Shown here piece by piece: positions 1 to 5,411 of a stretch of 11,238 nucleotides of DNA (its first letter is position 1; every line of letters begins with the position of its first letter). The notes under the pieces are model-generated. The model saw only the letters and a program-made list of their open reading frames with translations. It searched no databases and was not told where the DNA came from. Where the stretch lies: the NCBI GenBank assembly GCA_947311745.1, contig CAMZLT010000114.1:1-11238 (forward strand). Reading direction: 5' to 3'. The stretch is from an uncultured Flavobacteriaceae bacterium (lineage in GTDB: Bacteria; Bacteroidota; Bacteroidia; Flavobacteriales; Flavobacteriaceae). The position numbers were made by a program, and so were the translations under genes.

Positions 1-616
1 TGAAAAATCGAATTTTGCCGAGTTTGTAGAAAATAGTTTAAATGAATTAGGTGTAAATCCAATTTTATGTCGTGCTGGTAGAGATTATTGGGAATTCCAT
101 CAAGGTAGTGCTTTAGTACGAATATTTACGGTAAACAACAATTATTTATTTGCTACTTCACCTTTAAATAAAGTACCAAAAGAAAATTTAGACGCGCTAT
201 TAACCTATCTAACCTCCGATAAGGAAACCCCTTATATTTTAGGAATTTATAAAAATAAAATTTTTGTTTCTTATCGTACGCATTTATCGGATATTTATTC
301 GGAATTAAAAGACCAAATAAAAGAAAACATAAAAAAATTAGCTTTAAAAGCAGATGAATTAGATGATTTCTTTAAAGACACATACGGCTGTGAAATGTCT
401 ATGGAAAGTAAAATCGAAACAGATACCGATTTAGTTGGTTCCATACAAAATGCTGCTGAAGAAAAAACAGAACAAAATACAGAAATAAAAACCAAAGAAA
501 CTACTGATAATCCTGTTGAAAAACTAAAAAAATTAAAAGCTCTTTTTGAAATGGAATTAATTACCGAAAAGGATTATAACGAAAAGAAAAAAGAAATTTT
601 AGACACTATGTTATAA
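1..616 (+). CDS. YbjN-like domain protein with C-terminal SHOCT domain (5' end outside window)
   Basis: An open frame runs from the window edge (complete codons from base 2) to TAA at 614-616, giving 204 visible residues without a start. Visible residues about 5-130 resemble the YbjN / type III secretion chaperone-like fold: an N-terminal helix ending in LGVNP, then a strand with WEFHQGSALVRI, then SPLNKVP, a helix, a short strand pair (ILGIYKNKIFVSYR), and a closing helix with ALKADELDDFF and YG. Residues 134-170 are a charged Glu/Lys/Thr-rich linker. Residues about 172-201 (VEKLKKLKALFEMELITEKD and on) match the SHOCT pattern, a short helical C-terminal module thought to mediate oligomerisation. 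No signal peptide or membrane segment is visible. The ATG at 395 is internal and is not the start. The cellular role is unknown; domain names are from pattern recognition. Confidence 0.72.
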   Translation, partial: EKSNFAEFVENSLNELGVNPILCRAGRDYWEFHQGSALVRIFTVNNNYLFATSPLNKVPKENLDALLTYLTSDKETPYILGIYKNKIFVSYRTHLSDIYSELKDQIKENIKKLALKADELDDFFKDTYGCEMSMESKIETDTDLVGSIQNAAEEKTEQNTEIKTKETTDNPVEKLKKLKALFEMELITEKDYNEKKKEILDTML

Positions 617-727
617 TGAATGATTAATTTTATTTTAGCATAGCATTGGCAAAACGAAGTGAAATTTTAATGTAATGATATATTTTACAGTTGTTTGATA
701 AGATAAATTGTTTTGTCTGTTCTAATA

Positions 728-741
728 AATAACTAGTTATT
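728..741. promoter_or_regulatory. 14-bp perfect palindrome upstream of nnr
   Basis: AATAACT-AGTTATT is a perfect palindrome with no spacer, in the 191-bp gap between the YbjN/SHOCT gene and nnr. It lies 67 bp before the nnr ATG. Its position fits an operator for a dimeric regulator, but in such AT-rich DNA palindromes also arise by chance. No regulator gene lies next to it. Confidence 0.3.
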
Positions 742-764
742 CGATTAATTTTACACTAAATCTA

Positions 765-796
765 GCTACATTAACCTATTGTTACATTGCTACATT
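765..796. repeat. Four degenerate tandem 8-bp units just upstream of nnr
   Basis: Four consecutive octamers are GCTACATT, AACCTATT, GTTACATT and GCTACATT. Units 1 and 4 are identical, unit 3 differs from them by one base, and unit 2 is diverged. The last unit ends 11 bp before the nnr ATG, so the array would lie in the leader or at the transcription start. It could be a short tandem duplication or a phased binding site. The array itself is directly visible; any function is inference. Confidence 0.45.
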
Positions 797-807
797 AAAC
801 AAAACAG

Positions 808-2328
808 ATGCAAAAAATTTTAAACCAAAAACAACTAAAAAAAGCAGACGAAATTACCATAAAAAAAAAGCAAATTACTTCCTTAGATTTAATGGAACAC
901 GTAAGTAAACAATGCTTTGATTGGATTCACAACAGACTGCAAGGAAATCCAATACCAATACATGTATTTTGTGGTATAGGAAATAATGGTGGAGACGGCT
1001 TAACTATTGCAAGAATGCTAAAAAAACACAGCTATAACATTGAAGTGTATGTCGTGAATTTTAGCGAAAAAAGAGCCAATGACTTCTTAAAAAACTACGA
1101 AAGATTAAAAGAATTAGGCTTATGGCCAAAAACCATTAACACAACAAATGATTTGCCTACAATTTCGGAAAATGATATGGTTATAGATGCTATATTCGGA
1201 ATAGGTTTAAACAAATCACCAAACGGAATAGCTAAAGAAACCATACAACACATTAACCAATCTAATGCGTATGTGTTATCCATAGACATCCCAAGCGGTT
1301 TATTTATGGATAGACCAATTTTAGATGAAAATTCAGTAATAAAAGCATCTCAAACACTAACTTTTGAAACACCAAAACTTGCTTTTTTCCTACCAGAAAA
1401 TGAACTTTTTTCGATAAATACCGAAGTTATTCCCATAGGATTAAACCAAGAATTTATTCAAAATGAAAAAACTAGCTTTCAAGTAATTGAAAAACAAGAC
1501 ATTCTACACAAATATAAATTTCGCAATAAATTTTCGCATAAAGGAAATTTTGGACACAGTTTAATTATCGGAGGAAGTTTTGGCAAAATAGGAGCTACTA
1601 TACTTGCATCAAAAGCTTGTTTAAAAATTGGTTCAGGACTTGTTACAGCTTATATACCAAAATGTGGCTATACCATTTTGCAAACTGCAATTCCGGAAGT
1701 TATGGCAGAGGTAGATTCAGAAAATGAATTGGAACATTTTAATTTTAAAACCAAACCAAACGCTATCGGAATTGGCATCGGAATGGGAATATCCAAAAAA
1801 ACACAAAAAGGATTTACACAATTTTTAAAAACAAACAAAATACCTTTAGTAATAGATGCCGATGCTATAAATATTCTTGCAAAAAATGAGGATTTACTAA
1901 AACATATTCCTAAAAATAGTATTTTAACACCACATCCTAAAGAATTAGAACGACTAATAGGAAAATGGGAAAACGATTTTGAAAAATTAGAAAAAATCAA
2001 AACTTTTAGCACAAAGTACTCTCTAATTTTAATTGTAAAAGGACATTTTACTGCAATTGCATTTAAAGATAAAATATACTTCAACCAAACAGGTAATCCT
2101 GCATTGGCAACCGCAGGAAGTGGCGACGTTCTAACAGGTATGCTTACTGGTCTTTTAGCACAAGGCTACACTAGTTTTGATGCCAGTATTATTGCCGTGT
2201 TTTTACACGGAAAAACCGCAGATATTGCACTAAATACACAGGTTTACGAAACATTTATCGCTAGTGATATTTTAGAAATACTACCACAAGCATTTACAGA
2301 TTTATTTGCTAAAGAAATGGAAAAGTAA
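808..2328 (+). CDS. nnr: Bifunctional NAD(P)H-hydrate epimerase / ADP-dependent (S)-NAD(P)H-hydrate dehydratase
   Basis: This cytosolic metabolite-repair enzyme restores damaged NADH and NADPH. The N-terminal YjeF_N domain interconverts R and S hydrates, and the C-terminal ribokinase-like domain dehydrates the S form using ADP. The 506-residue length fits the fused form. Domain 1 (about 1-215) has the nucleotide loop GIGNNGGDGLTIARM at 56-70, DAIFGIGLN at 127-135 and SIDIPSG at 158-164. Domain 2 (about 235-500) has KGNFGHSLIIGGSFGKIGA at 245-263, VIDADA at 348-353, TPHPKELERL at 374-383, IVKG at 409-412 and the anion-hole/catalytic GNPALATAGSGDVLTGML at 429-446. The usual GPGxG before the helix reads GIGMG here (323-327), a mild variation. 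ATG 808 gives the conserved N-terminus; no Shine-Dalgarno is seen. It ends 7 bp from the convergent yqaE-like gene. Confidence 0.95.
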   Translation: MQKILNQKQLKKADEITIKKKQITSLDLMEHVSKQCFDWIHNRLQGNPIPIHVFCGIGNNGGDGLTIARMLKKHSYNIEVYVVNFSEKRANDFLKNYERLKELGLWPKTINTTNDLPTISENDMVIDAIFGIGLNKSPNGIAKETIQHINQSNAYVLSIDIPSGLFMDRPILDENSVIKASQTLTFETPKLAFFLPENELFSINTEVIPIGLNQEFIQNEKTSFQVIEKQDILHKYKFRNKFSHKGNFGHSLIIGGSFGKIGATILASKACLKIGSGLVTAYIPKCGYTILQTAIPEVMAEVDSENELEHFNFKTKPNAIGIGIGMGISKKTQKGFTQFLKTNKIPLVIDADAINILAKNEDLLKHIPKNSILTPHPKELERLIGKWENDFEKLEKIKTFSTKYSLILIVKGHFTAIAFKDKIYFNQTGNPALATAGSGDVLTGMLTGLLAQGYTSFDASIIAVFLHGKTADIALNTQVYETFIASDILEILPQAFTDLFAKEMEK

Positions 2329-2335
2329 CACCTTA

Positions 2336-2494
2336 TTAACAAGTAGATTTATTCAAAATAATTAAAGCCGCTAAGACTCCTGGAATCCATCCTAAACAAG
2401 TTAATATGAAAACTAAAATGAACGAACCACAACCTTTATCTATAATTGACAAAGGCGGAAAAATAATTGCTAAAATCACACGAAATAAAGACAT
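2336..2494 (-). CDS. YqaE/Pmp3 family small membrane protein (52 aa)
   Basis: The minus strand reads ATG at 2494 to TAA at 2336-2338, encoding 52 residues that begin MSLFRVILAIIFPPLSIIDK and continue with KGCGSFILVFILTCLGWIPG, then end in a short hydrophilic tail (NKSTC). This is the YqaE/Pmp3 (proteolipid membrane potential modulator) pattern: two hydrophobic segments (about residues 4-18 and 24-47), a PPL turn in the first, and a LGWIPGxxAA signature in the second. An in-frame TAA at 2501-2503 lies just upstream, so ATG 2494 is the only start. The family members are small inner-membrane proteins linked to stress and cation balance in yeast and plants; the bacterial role is poorly defined. 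The gene is convergent with nnr (7 bp) and divergent from the SDR gene. No clear promoter box is visible in front of it. Confidence 0.88.
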   Translation of the reverse strand: MSLFRVILAIIFPPLSIIDKGCGSFILVFILTCLGWIPGVLAALIILNKSTC

Positions 2495-2555
2495 ATTTTT
2501 TTATCTTTATGACGGAAATTCAATTAAAATGTTACAGAAAATTAAAAAATAAACC

Positions 2556-3452
2556 ATGCAAACACTAATTATAGCAGGAGGTTCTGGGTATTTAGGGAAA
2601 ATTCTAATCAATTATTTTAAAACAGCATACAAAATAATTATTATTACTAGAGCTAAAAGCAACGTTTCTAATAAAATTCAATACATAAACTGGAATGATA
2701 ATTGGCAAAAGCACCTAAATACAGAAAGCATACTTCTAAATTTTTCAGGTAAAGCAATAAATTGTCTGTTTACAAAAAAAAATAAAGAATTACTTATAAA
2801 TTCAAGAGTAAACACAACTATCAAACTAAATAAAGCTATTGCCGAAAGTGAAAATCCTCCAAAACTTTTTATCAATGCTTCAGGAATTTCTATCTATAAA
2901 GAAACTTATAAAACCAATTACGATGAGTATAATTTTGAATACCAAAATGATTTTTTAGGCAATTTATCGCAAAAATGGGAACAAGCATTCTACCAAACAA
3001 AAACACCAAAAACACGAAAAGTAGCTATTCGGATTTCACCAGTTTTAGGAAAAGAAAGCAATGCCATAAAATCGCTTTTACCAATAATTAAACTAGGGCT
3101 TGGCGGAAAACAAGGTAATGGCAAACAACTATTTCCGTTTATACACCAAACCGATTTTGTCAGAGCAATTGAGCATATTATCAAAACGAAATCACTAACA
3201 GATTCTATTAACCTCATCGCTCCTACTCCTACAAATAACAAGAATTTTATGCACATTTTTAGAGAACAATTAGATGTTAAAATAGGTATTCCAACTCCTG
3301 CTTTTCTATTACATATTAGCAAATATATAACCAAAGTAGAACCTGAATTAATCCTTACTAGCTCGTTTGCTAATCCTAAAAAATTAACCGATAGCAATTT
3401 TACTTTTGAATATTTTGACATTACTTCCGCTTTAAGCGAAATAATTAATTAA
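2556..3452 (+). CDS. TIGR01777 family NAD(P)-binding epimerase/oxidoreductase (SDR39U1/YfcH-like)
   Basis: This 298-residue protein has an N-terminal Rossmann domain with IIAGGSGYLGK (residues 5-15, glycine-rich cofactor loop). It continues with LLNFSGKAI (60-68), SRVNTT (83-88), the ASG-ISIY segment at 108-114 and WEQAF at 141-145, all at places typical of TIGR01777 proteins. RISPVLG follows at 159-165 and the GNGKQLFPFIHQTDFVRAI block at 187-205. The C-terminal part (about 245-298), with PELILTSSFANPKKL, corresponds to the DUF1731 domain. Length is normal for the family. The family belongs to extended SDR enzymes and is cytosolic; its substrate is unknown, and a link to cell division reported for cyanobacterial and plant members should not be transferred. 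ATG 2556 is the natural start. The stop codon TAA lies in the left arm of a long inverted repeat. Confidence 0.88.
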   Translation: MQTLIIAGGSGYLGKILINYFKTAYKIIIITRAKSNVSNKIQYINWNDNWQKHLNTESILLNFSGKAINCLFTKKNKELLINSRVNTTIKLNKAIAESENPPKLFINASGISIYKETYKTNYDEYNFEYQNDFLGNLSQKWEQAFYQTKTPKTRKVAIRISPVLGKESNAIKSLLPIIKLGLGGKQGNGKQLFPFIHQTDFVRAIEHIIKTKSLTDSINLIAPTPTNNKNFMHIFREQLDVKIGIPTPAFLLHISKYITKVEPELILTSSFANPKKLTDSNFTFEYFDITSALSEIIN

Positions 3453-3630
3453 CCCTAATTATTAATAGGTTTTCGTTATGAAAAGTCAAAATACCAATAA
3501 AATTGGAAAGCGCAGAAGTTTTTTAGTGAAGGAATTGTATCCCAATTTTGAGCTAAATAAATTTTGAGCATTTTCAATTATAGCAAGTAGTTTGGCTTTG
3601 TAATAGAAAATTTGTGAATAATTAGGGTTA
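3450..3630. repeat. MITE-like structured spacer bounded by 14-bp perfect inverted repeats
   Basis: TAACCCTAATTATT at 3450-3463 is the exact reverse complement of AATAATTAGGGTTA at 3617-3630. If the outer TA on each side is read as a target duplication, the arms become 12-bp terminal repeats starting ACCC, as expected for a TA-inserting (IS630/Tc1-mariner type) miniature element. The inside is also structured. It contains hairpins TTTTC-gttat-GAAAA (3470-3484) and CCAAT-aaa-ATTGG (3494-3506), and a nested pair AAAATTGG/CCAATTTT (3499-3506 and 3542-3549). ATTTTC/GAAAAT (3570-3575 and 3606-3611) form another pair, and AATTTTGAGC occurs as a direct repeat (3544-3553 and 3560-3569). No protein is encoded. 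Mobility is inferred only; it could instead be a structured RNA or a chance repeat in AT-rich DNA. Confidence 0.42.
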
Positions 3631-3658
3631 CTATATTTAAACAAAAACTATATATTTG
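3628..3658 (+). promoter_or_regulatory. Candidate Bacteroidota-type promoter of lysS
   Basis: TATATTTG at 3651-3658 is a full match to the Bacteroidota -7 consensus TAnnTTTG. A weak -33 match, TTA (3628-3630), stands 20 bp upstream, at the very end of the right inverted repeat of the MITE-like spacer. Transcription would start near 3664, leaving a leader of about 20 nt before the lysS ATG at 3683. The TTG inside the -7 box (3656-3658) is in frame with lysS but should not be read as its start. Confidence 0.6.
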
Positions 3659-3682
3659 CAATTCTTTAAAAATAGAAAGAAA

Positions 3683-5389
3683 ATGCAATTATCCGAACAA
3701 GAAATCGTTAGACGAGAGTCCTTACAAAAATTACGTAATTTAGGTATAAATCCGTATCCAGCAGCGGAATTTAAAGCGACTGCAAAAGTCAAACAGGTTT
3801 TGGATAATTTTGACAATTTCGAAGGTAAAGAAATCGTTCTTGCAGGACGGATTATGAGCAGACGTATTATGGGGAAAGCTTCTTTTGCAGAATTAAAAGA
3901 TGGCTCTAGTAGAATGCAAATTTACTTTAATCGCGATATTCTTTGCCAAAGCGAAGACAAAACTATGTACAACGAGGTTTTTAAAAAATTACTGGATATT
4001 GGCGATATTATCGGAATAAAAGGCGAAGTTTTTAAAACAAAAGTTGGCGAAACCTCTGTAAAAGTAAAAGAACTTACTGTTTTATCAAAATCATTACGAC
4101 CAATACCAATTGCTAAAACCGATGCCGAAGGAAAAATACACGATGCTTTTACCGATCCTGAATTGCGATATAGACAACGATATGTGGACTTAATTGTTAA
4201 CGATCACGTTAAAGATACTTTTATAAAACGAACCAAAATAACCAATACTATTCGTCAGTTTTTTAACGAACGGGATTATATCGAAGTAGAAACACCTATT
4301 TTGCAACCAATTCCTGGAGGAGCAGCTGCAAGTCCGTTTATTACACATCATAACGCATTAAATATCCCGTTGTATTTGCGAATTGCAAACGAACTGTATT
4401 TAAAACGCTTAATCGTTGGTGGTTTTGATGCAGTTTACGAATTTTCAAAAGATTTTCGTAACGAAGGAATGGACAGAACACACAATCCAGAATTTACGGT
4501 AATGGAACTATATGTTGCCTACAAAGATTATAATTGGATGATGAATATGACCGAAGAACTACTCGAAAGAATAGCCATAGAATCCAATAATAGTACAACG
4601 GTAACTTTTGGCGAACACCAAATAAATTTCAAAGCACCTTATGCTAGAGTTCCTATTTTAGAAGCCATAAAAGAACACACAGGTTTTGACCTTAACGGAA
4701 TGAACCAAGCTCAATTAATAGAAGTTTGTAAAAAACTAGATATTGAAGCAGATGAAACTATGGGAATTGGAAAACTTATAGACGAAATTTTTGGTGAAAA
4801 ATGCGAACACAACTACATTCAACCAACTTTTATAACCGATTATCCTAAAGAAATGAGTCCGTTGTGTAAAGAACATCGTAAGGATAACAGACTAACCGAA
4901 CGCTTTGAATTAATGGTTGCAGGAAAAGAATTGGCAAATGCCTATTCGGAATTAAACGATCCTATTGACCAAAAAGAACGTTTTGAAGAACAATTACGCC
5001 TTTCGGAAAAAGGAGATGACGAAGCAATGTTTATCGATCAAGATTTTGTTAGAGCATTAGAATACGGAATGCCTCCAACCTCTGGTATTGGTATCGGAAT
5101 TGATCGTTTAACTATGTTCATGACAAATAATTCGTCTATACAAGAAGTATTGTTTTTCCCACAAATGCGACCAGAAGTACACAACAAACCAAGCGTAGAA
5201 TTAAACGAAGAGGAAAAAGCCGTTTTAGAAATTTTAAAGAAAAAAACTAAAATAACACTAACCGAACTTAAATCTGAAAGTGGCTTAAGCAATAAAAAAT
5301 GGGACAAAACCATTAAAAAGCTAACCAAAAACAAACTTGCACAAGTTACAAAAACCGATGATGGTTTGTTTGTTGAGATAGTTTTGTGA
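3683..5389 (+). CDS. lysS: Lysyl-tRNA synthetase, class II
   Basis: This enzyme charges tRNA-Lys with lysine using ATP in the cytosol. The 568-residue protein starts MQLSEQEIVRRESLQKLRNL. An OB-fold anticodon-binding domain spans about 50-135. The class II catalytic core follows: motif 1 around YIEVETPILQPIPGGAAASP (199-218), motif 2 FRNEGMDRTHNPEFT (258-272), and motif 3 GIGIGIDRLTMFM with FFPQMRP (468-497). Residues about 505-568 form a C-terminal extension beyond the usual core of about 500 residues, looking like a small winged-helix segment (EEEKAVLEILKKK, LTELKSESGLSNKKW, LFVEIVL). Flavobacterial LysS proteins are commonly of this length. ATG 3683 was chosen over the in-frame TTG at 3656, which lies inside the promoter -7 box. 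The gene converges with uvrA, 22 bp apart, with no obvious terminator. Confidence 0.97.
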   Translation: MQLSEQEIVRRESLQKLRNLGINPYPAAEFKATAKVKQVLDNFDNFEGKEIVLAGRIMSRRIMGKASFAELKDGSSRMQIYFNRDILCQSEDKTMYNEVFKKLLDIGDIIGIKGEVFKTKVGETSVKVKELTVLSKSLRPIPIAKTDAEGKIHDAFTDPELRYRQRYVDLIVNDHVKDTFIKRTKITNTIRQFFNERDYIEVETPILQPIPGGAAASPFITHHNALNIPLYLRIANELYLKRLIVGGFDAVYEFSKDFRNEGMDRTHNPEFTVMELYVAYKDYNWMMNMTEELLERIAIESNNSTTVTFGEHQINFKAPYARVPILEAIKEHTGFDLNGMNQAQLIEVCKKLDIEADETMGIGKLIDEIFGEKCEHNYIQPTFITDYPKEMSPLCKEHRKDNRLTERFELMVAGKELANAYSELNDPIDQKERFEEQLRLSEKGDDEAMFIDQDFVRALEYGMPPTSGIGIGIDRLTMFMTNNSSIQEVLFFPQMRPEVHNKPSVELNEEEKAVLEILKKKTKITLTELKSESGLSNKKWDKTIKKLTKNKLAQVTKTDDGLFVEIVL

Positions 5390-5411
5390 TGTAGAGTTTA
5401 GTTTGCAGTAT

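Noticed and set aside
395..616. Separate 73-residue gene starting at the ATG at 395
   Set aside because: The same frame is open back to the window edge and reads as a YbjN-like domain, so this ATG is internal.
1668..2084. Minus-strand 138-residue frame inside nnr
   Set aside because: It is a shadow of the conserved dehydratase domain, with low-complexity composition.
3656..3682. TTG at 3656 as the lysS start, adding nine residues
   Set aside because: It lies inside the -7 promoter box, and the ATG at 3683 gives the normal family N-terminus.
3453..3682. T-box or other lysine-responsive leader before lysS
   Set aside because: The likely transcription start leaves only about 20 nt of leader, and no T-box or lysine riboswitch features are seen.
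5390..5411. Shared bidirectional terminator between lysS and uvrA
   Set aside because: The 22-bp gap shows no GC-rich stem or T-tract pair, so no terminator can be supported.
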